A stretch of DNA of 52,904 bases from Desulfobulbaceae bacterium (GCA_023230525.1 JALNXE010000019.1:1-52904); one strand, 5' to 3'. Shown: positions 16,237-26,193, counted from the stretch's first letter. The notes: a model not told the origin generated them from the letters alone. Numbers and translations are program-made.

Positions 16237-16802
16237 AGGTTCTCTGCGTCGATGATGACGCCAATGCCCGCACCGTGTACCAGGGACTGCGCAAGATCCT
16301 GCCGGACGACGAGATCTCGGTGGTCAACTCGGGCGAGGAGGCTGTTGCCGCTGTTGACAAAGCACACTATGACATTATCATTTCCGACCTGCAGATGCAT
16401 GAGATATCAGGTATCGATGTGCTTCGTTATGTCAAGAAGGTCGATCTGACCACGGAGGTGATCATTGTCACCGGCTTCGGTTCTGTCGACTCGGCCGTGG
16501 AGGCCATGGGGCTGGGGGCCAGGGACTTTATCGAAAAGCCGATCAACATCCTGCTGCTTATTGAAAAAATCAACAAAATCAGGGAATACCAGCTCAGAAT
16601 TCAGGAGATTGAGGAATACCGGCAGGTCAAGGAAACGGTGGAGGAACAGGCGGGCAGGGAAACCCACGCCCTGGAAAAACGCCTGCAGCTGATGCAGACC
16701 GCCATCAACGAGGCGATTGCCATCCTGGAGCAGCTTGACGGCAAAGCCGATGCCGCAGCGATCGAGACGCTCATGGCCAAACTCACCCCTTTCAAGATCT
16801 AA
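16233..16802 (+). CDS. Response regulator: receiver plus C-terminal coiled coil
   Basis: 189 residues. A canonical receiver (1-120) has the acidic pair VDDD, phospho-acceptor Asp in IIISDLQM, a Thr in IIVTGFGS and Lys in FIEKP. About 65 residues of charged helix follow (IREYQLRIQEIEEYRQVKETVEEQ), likely a coiled coil for dimerisation or partner binding. There is no DNA-binding or enzymatic output domain. It is translationally coupled to cheB by an ATGA overlap and precedes cheR, so the CheA of this cluster is its likely phosphodonor. It could play the CheY-like role, although classical CheY lacks the helical tail. Confidence 0.85.
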   Translation: MKVLCVDDDANARTVYQGLRKILPDDEISVVNSGEEAVAAVDKAHYDIIISDLQMHEISGIDVLRYVKKVDLTTEVIIVTGFGSVDSAVEAMGLGARDFIEKPINILLLIEKINKIREYQLRIQEIEEYRQVKETVEEQAGRETHALEKRLQLMQTAINEAIAILEQLDGKADAAAIETLMAKLTPFKI

Positions 16803-16816
16803 CCAGGCGCTTTTCA

Positions 16817-17659
16817 ATGGATATCAAACTGCAGCCTGAAGAATTTACCCTGATCCGCAGGTGGGTGGAAGAGATCAGCGGCATCAGCGTCGATGACCGG
16901 AAGACGTATCTCATAGAAAACCGCCTGGGCCAGCTGGTGGCTGACAACAGATGCTCCTCCTTCGGCGAATTCTATCAGAAATTTAAAAACAGCTGCCCTC
17001 CCGCCCTGCGGGACCGGATCATCGATCAGATGACCACCAATGAAACCCTCTGGTTCCGGGATATGCACCCCTTCACCATCTTCAGGGAAATCCTGTTGCC
17101 GGCATACTGCCAGGAGATCGCCGCCGGCAAGAGAAGAACCATCCGGGTCTGGTCGTCGGCCTGCTCCACCGGACAGGAGCCCTATTCCCTGGCCATCCTC
17201 TTTCTTGAGGCCATACGGACCAACAACCAGCTGAAACGCGGCATGCTCGACATCACGGCCTCCGATATCTCCGACTCCGTTCTCAGCCAGGCCAGAAGCG
17301 GCTGTTATGACAAAATTGCCGTGAACCGGGGCCTGCCGCCGGACTACCGGGCCCGCTATTTTACCGATGAGGGCCGGCTGTGGCACGTTGCCCCTGAGGT
17401 CAAGGAAATGGTCAAATTTGAAAAATTCAATCTGCAGGACTCCTTTAGCAGACTCGGCGCCTTTGACCTCATTTTCTGCCGCAACGTGGCCATCTACTTT
17501 TCGGAAAAATTCAAACGGGAACTCTTTGCCAAGTATGCCGGGATTCTCACCAAGGGAGGTATTCTCTTCCTCGGTTCCTCGGAATCCATCAGTCTCTACA
17601 GCAATGAATATGACATGCTGGAGCACAACAAAGGCATTTATTACCGGGTGCGCAAATAA
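16817..17659 (+). CDS. cheR: CheR chemoreceptor methyltransferase
   Basis: 280 residues. The N-terminal helical CheR domain (about 1-75, FTLIRRWVEEISGISVDDRKT) precedes the SAM-dependent methyltransferase fold. The SAM-binding loop VWSSACSTGQEPYSLAI lies at about 112-128; ITASDISDSVLSQA follows, and LIFCRNVAIYFS is the family's motif near the C-terminus. It methylates glutamates of the MCP using S-adenosylmethionine. It lies 14 bases after the response regulator with only a weak ribosome site (CAGG). With cheB it provides adaptation for this chemosensory system. Confidence 0.92.
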   Translation: MDIKLQPEEFTLIRRWVEEISGISVDDRKTYLIENRLGQLVADNRCSSFGEFYQKFKNSCPPALRDRIIDQMTTNETLWFRDMHPFTIFREILLPAYCQEIAAGKRRTIRVWSSACSTGQEPYSLAILFLEAIRTNNQLKRGMLDITASDISDSVLSQARSGCYDKIAVNRGLPPDYRARYFTDEGRLWHVAPEVKEMVKFEKFNLQDSFSRLGAFDLIFCRNVAIYFSEKFKRELFAKYAGILTKGGILFLGSSESISLYSNEYDMLEHNKGIYYRVRK

Positions 17660-17729
17660 ACCATCGCCAAAAAATTTAAAGACAGGGACGGCTATTACTG
17701 ATCTTTCCTTGCCGCGCAGGGTCGAAAAA

Positions 17730-17975
17730 ATGCTCAGAAAAAAAATGCGATTTATCTTACGGCAACCGGAATTCCCTTTTTTACTCTTTTTTTTCAGCCT
17801 CTTTCTCTTTGTCATCCCGTTTCAAAGAAATACGGGCAAGACAGGCATAGCCGCAACCTTTATCTACCTGTTTCTCGCCTGGTCCTTCGTCTGCCTGCTG
17901 CTCTTTTTCATGAACAGGGCGGATGCGGGAAAACCGGATAACCGCAAAGATGACGCAGGTGAAATGATTCCATGA
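17730..17975 (+). CDS. Small two-helix membrane protein
   Basis: 81 residues from the ATG at 17730 (CAGGG about 9 bases upstream). Two hydrophobic helices are plain: FPFLLFFFSLFLFVIPF and GIAATFIYLFLAWSFVCLLLF. They are flanked by basic residues at the N-terminus (MLRKKMRF) and a charged tail (ADAGKPDNRKDDAGE). The stop overlaps the start of the large transporter/kinase gene by 4 bases (ATGA), so the two are probably translated together and may form a complex. Small accessory subunits occur next to some sodium/solute symporters, which is the likeliest role; I do not recognise the family. The frame is independent of cheR, which ends 70 bases upstream. Confidence 0.7.
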   Translation: MLRKKMRFILRQPEFPFLLFFFSLFLFVIPFQRNTGKTGIAATFIYLFLAWSFVCLLLFFMNRADAGKPDNRKDDAGEMIP

Positions 17976-20900
17976 CCTTGCTCAGCCCCGAGAACATACT
18001 CTTTGCCATCCTGGTCTATGTGGGGCTGCTGTTTCTGCTGGCCCAATGGGTGGAGAAAAAGGCCAGCGCCGGGGTGAACCTGGCCCACAATCCCGTGGTT
18101 TACTCCCTGGCCCTGGCAGTATATTGCACCACCTGGACTTATTACGGCAGCGTCGGGGTGGCCACCACCTCAGGCATGCTCTTTCTCACCATCTCGCTGG
18201 GGCCCACCATGGTCCTCATTTTCTGGTGGCAGGTCCTCCGCAAGCTGGTGCGGCTCAAGGAAACCTACCGCATCACCAGTATCGCCGACTTTCTCGGCGC
18301 CCGCTATGGAAAATCCGAGACGGTGGCGGCCCTCGCCAGCCTGGTCGCCCTGATAGGCGCCGTGCCCTATATCGCCGTGCAGTTAAAGGCGGTGATCGCC
18401 ACCTTTGGCCGCATCACCAGCCATGCCCCCGGAACATCCACTTTTATTGAAAACAATCTGGGGGTGATTATCGTCTGCCTGATGATTTTTTTCACCATCG
18501 TTTTCGGGGTGCGGCGGCTGGACGCCACGGAACGGCACCAGGGAATTGTTGCGGCGGTTGCCGCCGAATCTCTGGTAAAGCTGGTGGCCTTTCTGGCTGC
18601 CGGGGTGTTTGTCACCTTTTTTGCCTTCAACGGCTTTACCGATATCTTCCGGCGCCTGGCAACCACTGCCCTGCCGGAACAGTCCTTTCTGGGCACACCC
18701 ACCACCATCCCCTTTGTCACGGTGTGCAGCTATCTCTTTCTCGCCATGTCCGCCTTCATGTTTCTGCCCCGCCAGTTTCATGTCGCCGTGGTGGAGAACT
18801 CAAACGAAAAGCACATCCGCACGGCCATGTGGCTTTTTCCGCTGTATCTTATTCTCATCAATCTCTTTGTCTTGCCCATTGCCGCAGGCGGACTGCTCAT
18901 CGGTCTGCCGCTGGAGCATGCCGACACCTTTGTTCTCGACATTCCCCTGCACTACCACAGACATTGGCTTGCTCTGCTGGTTTTCATCGGAGGTCTGTCC
19001 GCCGGCACCAGCATGATCATGATCAGCGCCATGACCCTGGCCACCATGATCAGCAATCATCTCCTGCTCCCTCTGCTCGTCTGGTTCCCGGGGTTGGCCT
19101 TTTTACGCCGGTATCTGCTCAAAGTGAGATGGGCCACGGTGGCCCTGATCATCGCGGCCGGCTACTGGTTTGAAACCATTGCCGGCAAGCATTACTCCCT
19201 GGTCAGCATGGGGATCATCTCCTTTGTCGCCGTCCTGCAGTTTACCCCGGTCATGCTGGGAGGGATCTACTGGCGGCGGGGCAACCATGTCGGCGCCCTG
19301 CTGGGGCTCTGCGCCGGCTGCCTGGCCTGGTTTTATACCCTCATTATCCCGCTGCTTGCCAGAAGCGGCATCCTGCCGGCCGATCTCCTCCTTGACGGCC
19401 CCGGCGGCATCGGCTTTCTCAACCCCGTGCATCTTTTCGGCATCACGCAACTGGAGCCCATCAGCCACGCCGTGGTGTGGACCATGCTCTTTAACATCGG
19501 CTTTTATGTCCTCGGCTCATTTTTCCACGAGACAAGCGAGCAGGAAAAAAAATTATCAGCGGAATTCGTCGATATCTTCAGCCCCCCGCTCCCAGCCGCA
19601 GGTCTTGGCGCAGCCCCGGCCATGACCGTGCATCTGCCGGCCAAAAAAATGCTGCTGGAGGATCTGTTAAATGAATATTTCCCTCCTGCAAAAACCAGCC
19701 AGATCATCAACAGCTGCCTGGCCAGAACAGGGACAAAAGGCAAAGAGTACATTTCCGTCATCGAATTGGCCGACATCTGCACGGAGCTGGAAAAGAGTCT
19801 CGCCGGCTCCATCGGCAGCGCCACCTCCCACAAGGCCTTTCAACTGCAGAGGATTTTTGCCCCGAATGAGACCCTGCAGCTGCAGAAGTCCTATGGGGAA
19901 ATCCTGGCCGATCTGAAACTTTCCCCGGAGGAACTGCGGCAGCGCATTGATTTCTATAAGGAGAGGGAAATGCTGGTCAGCCGGCATGCGGAGGAACTGG
20001 AGGAAAAGATTACCGAACTGCATCACCAGATCAGTAAACGCCGCCAGGCGGAAAACGCCCTGATGGAACAGCTGCATTTCCTGCAGGAGCTGATGAATTC
20101 CATCCCCAACCCGATATTTTACAAGGATGACAAAGGGGTTTTTATCGGCTGCAACACCGCCTATGAAGAATTCTACGGCATCAATGCCGAGGAATTTGTC
20201 GATAAGACCGTCTTTGATATTGCCCCGCAAGAAATGGCGGACACCTACCACCGGATGGACCTGGCCCTGCTGCAGCAACCCGGCAAACAGGAATACGAGT
20301 CCGCCTTGGCCGACACCAGAGGGCAAATCCACGACGTGATCTTCTACAAGGCCACCTTCCGCAGGATAGACGGCTCCGTAGGCGGGCTGGTGGGGGTCAT
20401 CCTCGATATCACCGCCCGCAAACAGGCCGAGAATGCCCTGGCCGAGCAGGTGCGGCTGCTCTCCCTGAGTTCGGAAATCGGCTTGATCCTGACCAAGGAA
20501 CAAACCCTGCAGGAAGTGCTGCAGCAGTGCGCCGAGGCCATGGTTCACTTCCTTGATGCCGCCTTCGCCCGGATCTGGACCGTAAACAGCGGGGGAAATA
20601 TCCTGGAGCTGCGGGCCAGCGCCGGCCTTTACACCCATCTGCTCGGGAGGCGCAGCAGCCTGCCCATCAGTGCAGAAAACAAAATCGGCCTGATCGCCCT
20701 GCAGAAGTCCCCCCATCTCACCAATGAGGTGCTCGGCGACCCCCAGATCACGGACCAGGGCTGGGCCAGGGAACATGGACTGGTGTCCTTTGCCGGCCAT
20801 CCCCTGCTCATCGAAGACCGGGTAATCGGGGTCATGGCCATGTTTTCCCGCCATACCCTGACGGAGATAACCGGCAAATCCCTGGCAGCCATAGCCGATA

Positions 20901-23287
20901 TCATCTCCCTGGGAATCGAACGCAAGAACAGTGAAGAATCACTGCGCCGGGCCAGAGACAAGGCCCAGCGCTATCTGGATAGCGCCAACGTCATGCTCGT
21001 TCATCTGGACGAAAGAGGCATGATCCTGCTCATCAACAGAAAAGGCATTGAGATGCTTGGCTATGCTGAACAGGCGCTGCTGGGGAGACACTGGGGCGAT
21101 TTCGTCCTGGAGGATGGGCAGCGCAAGCACCTGCAGGCCCTCTATGCCGACGCCATGGCCGGGAACAGCCCATTCCCGGATTATCTGGAAAATACCATCA
21201 TCAGCAAAAACGGCGAGCAGAAAATGATTGCCTGGCGCTGCACGATCCTGCGCAACGGGACAGGCAAAGCCACCGGCATGCTCTGTTCCGGCAATGACAT
21301 CACGGAAAAATATCAGGCGGTTGCGGCCCTGCACGAAAGCAGGGAACGGCTGCGGGCCATTATTGATACGGCTGCCAGCATCATTCTCATGCTGTCGCCC
21401 GATTTTGCCATTCTCGAATTCAACCCAGCCGCGGAAAAGCTCTTCGGCAGGACAAGAGATGAGGTATTTGGCAAAAATTACCTAGAACTGTTTATTCCCG
21501 AAGATCAGCGGCCCTCTGTCGGCCAGGAAATCGTCAAGGTCATGAGCGGAATTCCCACCAGAGACTTTGAAAATGATGTCTTCGCCCGCCATGGCACGCG
21601 GCTGACCCTGCTGTGGAATGCGGACAGAATGGTTGATGCAAGTGGCCGGACCCTCGGCGTCCTGGCCACGGCCATCAACATCACTGAACGCAAAGAGGCG
21701 GAAATCGAGCTGAGAAATGCCCATGCCCTGCTGAGAAGCTTAATCGATTCCGTGCCTGACCTCATTTTTTTCAAGGACCATGAAAGCACCTATTTAGGCT
21801 GCAACAAGGCCTTTGCCGAATTTGCCGGCAGAGATGCGGCTGATATCATCGGCAAAACGGATTATGATCTCTTCAGTCCCAAACTCGCCGGATTCTTCCG
21901 GGAAAAAGACCGGCAGATGCTGGCCAGCGGAGAGACGAAACGCAATGAGGAGTGGGTTGACTACCCGGACGGCAGGCACGTGCTGCTGGATACCTTGAAA
22001 ACCTCATACCACACCCCTGACGGAACAATACTGGGGCTCATCGGGGTCAGCCGCGATGTTACGGAGAAAAAAAAGGCCGAGGATGACAAGGAAAAGCTGG
22101 AAGCACAGCTCAGGCAGGCCCAGAAACTTGAGGCCATCGGCACCCTGGCCGGGGGCATTGCCCATGATTTCAACAACATCCTGTTTGCCATTCTGGGCAA
22201 TGCCGATATCGGTGAAATCGAGATCTCCCGCGGTCACTTTCCCAGGGAGGAGCTTAAAGAGATTAAAACCGCCGGCATCCGGGCCAGGGATCTGGTCAAG
22301 CAGATCCTCTCCTTTGCCCGTAAGGCAAAGCAGGAAAGAACAGCGTTAAGCACCATCTCCATCATCAAGGAGGTGCTCAAACTGTTGCGCTCAACCCTGC
22401 CGACCACCATTGAGATCAGGCAGGACCTGCGGGACCCGGAGGCGTCGATCATTGCCGATCCCACCGAAATCCACCAGCTGCTCATGAACCTGTGCACCAA
22501 TGCCGGCCATGCGATGATGAAAAAAGGCGGGGTGCTGGAAGTCGGCCAGCGCATCATCGATATTGATGAGGACTTTGCCGGAAACACTCCCAATCTCCAG
22601 CCCGGTCCCCATCTCCTGCTGACCATAAGCGATACGGGTGAAGGGATGACGCCTGAAACCATGGAGCACATCTTTGAACCGTTTTTCACCACCAAGGGCA
22701 AAGCCGAGGGCACCGGCATGGGGCTTGCCGTGGTGCATGGCATCGTCACCTCCCTGCACGGCGCCATCAGAGTTTACAGCGAAATCGGCCTTGGCACTTC
22801 GTTCACCATCTACCTGCCGCTTGCCGGCAAGGGCGCCAACCGGGATGAATCAGGACCCGAGCAAGATACTCTTTCCCCCGGCAGACAGGAACACCTCCTG
22901 CTGGTCGATGACGACAAGGCGATCGCCGTCATGCTTGAAAAGATGCTTACCGGACTGGGGTATCTGGTTACCTCCAGGACAGACAGCCTGGAAGCCCTGG
23001 CAATTTTCCAGGCCGGGCCCGGAAAATTCGACCTGGTCATCACCGATCAGACCATGCCGAAAATGACAGGGGCGGAACTGGCAAACGAGATACTCAAACT
23101 CAGGCCCGGCCTGCCCATCATTTTATGCACCGGCTTCAGCCAGACCGTTTCATCCGAAAAGGCGAAACACATAGGCATCCGGGAATATTTGACCAAACCG
23201 GTCATGAAAAAAGAACTGGCCGTTGTGGTCCGCCGCCTGCTTGATGAAGACGGCATGACCGGAGGCCCTGGTGAAGCTGCGGCGTGA
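17972..23287 (+). CDS. Sodium/solute symporter-type sensor hybrid histidine kinase
   Basis: 1771 residues. Residues 1-520 are a multi-helix sodium/solute-symporter (SLC5-like) domain, as in CbrA-type kinases. A linker and helical region follow (about 540-690), then PAS (about 700-810; SIPNPIFYKDDKG), GAF (about 820-980) and three more PAS domains (about 1000-1360; SANVMLVHLDERG, AASIILMLSPDF, SVPDLIFFKDHES). HisKA comes next, with the phospho-His in LAGGIAHDFNN (about 1390), then HATPase (about 1500-1620) and a receiver (about 1640-1760; VDDD, DLVITDQTMP, LTKP). Sensing may be coupled to solute transport in the membrane. The solute is unknown. It is coupled by ATGA to the small membrane protein and is the last gene of the cluster before a strong hairpin. 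Confidence 0.92.
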   Translation: MTLLSPENILFAILVYVGLLFLLAQWVEKKASAGVNLAHNPVVYSLALAVYCTTWTYYGSVGVATTSGMLFLTISLGPTMVLIFWWQVLRKLVRLKETYRITSIADFLGARYGKSETVAALASLVALIGAVPYIAVQLKAVIATFGRITSHAPGTSTFIENNLGVIIVCLMIFFTIVFGVRRLDATERHQGIVAAVAAESLVKLVAFLAAGVFVTFFAFNGFTDIFRRLATTALPEQSFLGTPTTIPFVTVCSYLFLAMSAFMFLPRQFHVAVVENSNEKHIRTAMWLFPLYLILINLFVLPIAAGGLLIGLPLEHADTFVLDIPLHYHRHWLALLVFIGGLSAGTSMIMISAMTLATMISNHLLLPLLVWFPGLAFLRRYLLKVRWATVALIIAAGYWFETIAGKHYSLVSMGIISFVAVLQFTPVMLGGIYWRRGNHVGALLGLCAGCLAWFYTLIIPLLARSGILPADLLLDGPGGIGFLNPVHLFGITQLEPISHAVVWTMLFNIGFYVLGSFFHETSEQEKKLSAEFVDIFSPPLPAAGLGAAPAMTVHLPAKKMLLEDLLNEYFPPAKTSQIINSCLARTGTKGKEYISVIELADICTELEKSLAGSIGSATSHKAFQLQRIFAPNETLQLQKSYGEILADLKLSPEELRQRIDFYKEREMLVSRHAEELEEKITELHHQISKRRQAENALMEQLHFLQELMNSIPNPIFYKDDKGVFIGCNTAYEEFYGINAEEFVDKTVFDIAPQEMADTYHRMDLALLQQPGKQEYESALADTRGQIHDVIFYKATFRRIDGSVGGLVGVILDITARKQAENALAEQVRLLSLSSEIGLILTKEQTLQEVLQQCAEAMVHFLDAAFARIWTVNSGGNILELRASAGLYTHLLGRRSSLPISAENKIGLIALQKSPHLTNEVLGDPQITDQGWAREHGLVSFAGHPLLIEDRVIGVMAMFSRHTLTEITGKSLAAIADIISLGIERKNSEESLRRARDKAQRYLDSANVMLVHLDERGMILLINRKGIEMLGYAEQALLGRHWGDFVLEDGQRKHLQALYADAMAGNSPFPDYLENTIISKNGEQKMIAWRCTILRNGTGKATGMLCSGNDITEKYQAVAALHESRERLRAIIDTAASIILMLSPDFAILEFNPAAEKLFGRTRDEVFGKNYLELFIPEDQRPSVGQEIVKVMSGIPTRDFENDVFARHGTRLTLLWNADRMVDASGRTLGVLATAINITERKEAEIELRNAHALLRSLIDSVPDLIFFKDHESTYLGCNKAFAEFAGRDAADIIGKTDYDLFSPKLAGFFREKDRQMLASGETKRNEEWVDYPDGRHVLLDTLKTSYHTPDGTILGLIGVSRDVTEKKKAEDDKEKLEAQLRQAQKLEAIGTLAGGIAHDFNNILFAILGNADIGEIEISRGHFPREELKEIKTAGIRARDLVKQILSFARKAKQERTALSTISIIKEVLKLLRSTLPTTIEIRQDLRDPEASIIADPTEIHQLLMNLCTNAGHAMMKKGGVLEVGQRIIDIDEDFAGNTPNLQPGPHLLLTISDTGEGMTPETMEHIFEPFFTTKGKAEGTGMGLAVVHGIVTSLHGAIRVYSEIGLGTSFTIYLPLAGKGANRDESGPEQDTLSPGRQEHLLLVDDDKAIAVMLEKMLTGLGYLVTSRTDSLEALAIFQAGPGKFDLVITDQTMPKMTGAELANEILKLRPGLPIILCTGFSQTVSSEKAKHIGIREYLTKPVMKKELAVVVRRLLDEDGMTGGPGEAAA

Positions 23288-23295
23288 CCCCAAAC

Positions 23296-23342
23296 GACAG
23301 ATGGGCATTCGCGCCGCCTGCGGCCCCGCGAATGCCCATCTG
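23296..23342. terminator. Bidirectional terminator-like hairpin
   Basis: A perfect 17-bp stem (ACAGATGGGCATTCGCG at 23296-23312, complement at 23326-23342) with a 13-base loop lies between the convergent kinase and DEAD-box genes. There is no long T-tract on either strand, so it may block Rho-dependent read-through or protect the mRNA end rather than act as a textbook intrinsic terminator. Confidence 0.7.
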
Positions 23343-23380
23343 TTCCCTGCCGGAAAATCAACAGGAAGGGGTTGAACGAA

Positions 23381-24688
23381 TCAACCCGCGTTTGTTCGTC
23401 TATCTTTACGGCCTGTTCCCTGGGAAAGGCTGCGGACATCAAAATCAAAGGCCACGGCCCGGCGTCTCTGCTGGTTTCCTGCCCCTGCCGCCGGGATATG
23501 ACTGCTTTTTCTTCTGACCTGCGGCGAACGCGGCCGTTCTTCTCTTATTTCCGGGTTGGCGGGGATTGACCCACTCTCAGTAACCGCTGACGCGGACCTG
23601 GCCATTTTCTTCCCCAGATTGCGTTCAATAAGCTGGATCATCTTCATATCTTCACGGCCGGCAAAGGTGAAGGCCTCACCTGTGCGGCAGGCACGGCCGG
23701 TGCGGCCGGTACGGTGAGTATAGGTCTCGGCCGTATCAGGCATATCATAGTTGACCACATGGGAAATCCTTGACACATCAATACCGCGGGCAGCGATATC
23801 GGTGGCCACCATTACTTTAAATTTCCCGCTTTTAAAGCCGTCCAGGGCCTGCTGCCTTTTCTGCTGGGAAAGGTTTCCCTGCAGTGAGGTGACGCTGCAG
23901 CCGAACTTCTCCAATTGCAGGGCAAGGGTCTTTGCCTTGTGTTTGGTCCGGGTGAAAATCAGGGCGGAAACCATCTCGGTCTGCTCCATGATCTGTTTCA
24001 ACAGGGCGGTCTTGCCCTGCTGTTCCACCTGGAAAAGCACATGGGATATGGTGGGCGCCGGCAGGTCATGATCGATCTGCACGGTTACCGGCGATTGCAG
24101 GATATTTTGGGCCAGATGCCGGATTTCGTCAGGCATGGTGGCGGAAAAGATAAGGGTCTGCCGCTGCTTCGGCACATACTTCAATATCCGGCGGATGGCG
24201 GGCAGAAACCCCTTGTCAAACATGTGATCCGCCTCATCCAGCACCAGCATCTCAAGCTTAGTTAAGTTAAAGGCTCCGGCATCAAGATGATCAAGCAGGC
24301 GGCCGGGGCAGGCAACAATAATTTCCGCCCCATTGCGGATTTGATGGATCTGGCCCTGTTTGCCGACACCGCCATAAACAACGGCACTGGCCAGGCCCGT
24401 CTTCCCGGCCATCTTGCCGATATATTCGTGGGTCTGCTCAGCAAGCTCCCGGGTCGGGGCGACAATCAGGGCCCGAACCTTTTTACGGGGACCCTCCAGG
24501 AGGCGTTGCAGAATGGGCAGCACAAATGCCGCTGTCTTGCCGGTGCCCGTCTGGGCCAGCCCCAGGAGGTCGTGACCGGCAAGTACCGGCGGAATCGCCT
24601 GCTGTTGAATGGGGGTTGGTGCTGCATAGCCGCAATCCTTTATCGCTGCGGCTATTTTTTCATGAAAACGAAATGATGTAAAACTCAT
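23381..24688 (-). CDS. rhlE: DEAD-box ATP-dependent RNA helicase, RhlE type
   Basis: 435 residues from the ATG at 24688, chosen for AAGGAG upstream; a longer frame to 24733 has no such site. The motif set is complete: Q motif (PTPIQQQAIP), I (AQTGTGKT), Ia (APTRELAEQ), II (DEAD), III (SAT), IV (LIFTRTK), V (ATDIAARGID) and VI (HRTGRTGR). The C-terminal tail of about 70 residues is basic and arginine-rich, as in RhlE proteins. Such helicases unwind short RNA duplexes in ribosome assembly and cold adaptation. An RRM protein gene lies about 270 bases upstream on the same strand, so the two could work together. Gene symbol is by similarity of the core only. Confidence 0.88.
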   Translation of the reverse strand: MSFTSFRFHEKIAAAIKDCGYAAPTPIQQQAIPPVLAGHDLLGLAQTGTGKTAAFVLPILQRLLEGPRKKVRALIVAPTRELAEQTHEYIGKMAGKTGLASAVVYGGVGKQGQIHQIRNGAEIIVACPGRLLDHLDAGAFNLTKLEMLVLDEADHMFDKGFLPAIRRILKYVPKQRQTLIFSATMPDEIRHLAQNILQSPVTVQIDHDLPAPTISHVLFQVEQQGKTALLKQIMEQTEMVSALIFTRTKHKAKTLALQLEKFGCSVTSLQGNLSQQKRQQALDGFKSGKFKVMVATDIAARGIDVSRISHVVNYDMPDTAETYTHRTGRTGRACRTGEAFTFAGREDMKMIQLIERNLGKKMARSASAVTESGSIPANPEIREERPRSPQVRRKSSHIPAAGAGNQQRRRAVAFDFDVRSLSQGTGRKDRRTNAG

Positions 24689-24957
24689 TAAAACTCCTTG
24701 TTTCTGGTTATAAATCAACAGCAATGCCGCCATGGTCCTAATCTTTTGTACAGTGAACCACGGGGCCGGACTGTTATAATTTGTTCATTAAAGGTTTATT
24801 TTTTATGGGCAGGGAAAACCGGTGCGGAAATAATTGCTGTCCCCATGCCGGGGGCAAACCAACGGCAGTAATATCCTTTCCCATGCCATGCGGAAGTAGA
24901 AAAAAGCAGGAAACCTTGGGGGCATAAACAGGAATAAAGCGTGCCGGAACGGCAGGT

Positions 24958-25224
24958 TTAACGGCGCCGTGCGCCTTTCTTCTTTGGCGGCTTGGCTTCG
25001 TTGCAGATCAATTTACGATGACTGACCTCTGTGCCGTTGAGCCCTTCCATGACCTTATGGCCTTCAGGCCGGCTGGACATCTCAACAAAGCCAAAACCTT
25101 TTGTCTGGCCTGAAAAATGATCAGTAATGACTTTCGCACTGACGACACTTCCGAAGGGAGTGCAGAGGGTGTTCAGTTCCGTATCGTTCATATTGTATGG
25201 GAGGTTGCCGATAAAAAGTTTCAT
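24958..25224 (-). CDS. RRM-type RNA-binding protein
   Basis: 88 residues from the ATG at 25224 (AAAGGAG upstream). One RNA-recognition motif fills the protein, with RNP2 (LFIGNLPY, residues 3-10) and RNP1 (KGFGFVEM, about 42-49). A basic tail (PPKKKGARRR) follows. Bacterial single-RRM proteins bind single-stranded RNA and are often cold-induced. The leader is long (about 120 bases from the candidate promoter), which is compatible with post-transcriptional control. The neighbouring DEAD-box helicase gene is downstream on the same strand. Confidence 0.9.
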   Translation of the reverse strand: MKLFIGNLPYNMNDTELNTLCTPFGSVVSAKVITDHFSGQTKGFGFVEMSSRPEGHKVMEGLNGTEVSHRKLICNEAKPPKKKGARRR

Positions 25225-25350
25225 ACTGTACTCCTTTAAGTGATCAGCAAAAACTTCAACGACATCAAATGGGGCCAAGAGGTAACGTAGGGCGAGAATA
25301 TTGACGAGAAAAGAAGATGCTAAAACTTAAATTAAGATTAATAACTTTCT

Positions 25351-25379
25351 TAAGTACTCGACCCTCCCATTCTTGTCAA
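25351..25379 (-). promoter_or_regulatory. Candidate sigma-70 promoter of the RRM gene
   Basis: On the minus strand TTGACA (25379-25374) is followed after 17 bases by TACTTA (25356-25351). The -35 is perfect and the -10 weak. A transcript would have a leader of about 120 bases before the RRM start. Confidence 0.4.
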
Positions 25380-25573
25380 TCAAAATAAATAGAAACAGCT
25401 TAAGGAACCTCCAGCGGACAGCCAATTCGGGACCTGTGGGAAAAAATATTTTTCCATGGAACCTTTTGAGAAAAACGAGCGTTATATGTATTGTAAAATG
25501 TAAGAGTTAACATCCTCAGTTACCTTACTTTTTCACTTTTCATTTTTCTCATTGTTTCCAGCAATGGAAACAG

Positions 25574-25607
25574 AAAGCCGGTGACCCTCATCACCGGCTT
25601 TTTTTTT
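25574..25607 (+). terminator. Terminator hairpin of array unit 1
   Basis: AAAGCCGGTGA pairs with TCACCGGCTTT around CCCTCA, followed by a run of nine T on the plus strand. On the minus strand only three T follow, so it works best in the plus direction. Confidence 0.75.
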
Positions 25608-25730
25608 GCCCTGCAGATTTTTTTTGGGAACCTATTCTCAAATAAGGAATCTTTATAATTAAGACTGTAAGAATTGACACTCCTTACATGTTCCATTCTT
25701 CTCATTTTCTTCTCTTTTTTTGTTGTAGTG

Positions 25731-25764
25731 AAAACCGGTGACCTCCCATCACCGGTTTTTTTTT
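25731..25764 (+). terminator. Terminator hairpin of array unit 2
   Basis: AAAACCGGTGA and TCACCGGTTTT pair around a short loop, with nine or more T after the stem on the plus strand. Confidence 0.78.
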
Positions 25765-25882
25765 GCCCGGCGACTTTTTTTGGAACCTATTTTCAAACAA
25801 GGAATCATAATAAATAAGACTGTAAGAATTGATACTCCTTATTGTTCCTTTCTTCTCATCTTCTCCTCTTTTTTGTTGTGGT

Positions 25883-25918
25883 AAAAAAACCGGTGATCCC
25901 CCATCACCGGTTTTTTTT
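25883..25918. terminator. Terminator hairpin of array unit 3, bidirectional
   Basis: An A7 run, then CCGGTGAT pairing with ATCACCGG, then T8. The mirrored A and T runs make it a good intrinsic terminator on both strands. Confidence 0.78.
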
Positions 25919-26030
25919 GCCCGGCAGTTTTTTCGGAACCTATTTTCAAACAAAGAATCTTATTAAATAAGACGGTAAGAATTGATACCCCTTATTGTTC
26001 CCTCCATCTCATTTCTCCTCTTTTTTTTAT

Positions 26031-26077
26031 AGCAGTAAAAAAACGGTGCCTCCCCTAGCCCCGTTTTTTTTACTGCT
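26031..26077. terminator. Terminator hairpin of array unit 4, bidirectional
   Basis: AGCAGTAAAAAAACGG pairs with CCGTTTTTTTTACTGCT (one bulge), with GC pairs inside. The stem sequence differs from units 2-3 (ACGG instead of CCGGTGA), yet stem and T-run are kept. Confidence 0.75.
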
Positions 26078-26193
26078 ATTTTTTTTGGAACCTTTCCAGC
26101 CACGATGAATCTTAGTAATTAAGACTGTAAGAATGAGAACTTCTTACCAGTTCGTTTTTTCTCACTTTTCTTCTTTTTTTCTCCTTAGCACAT

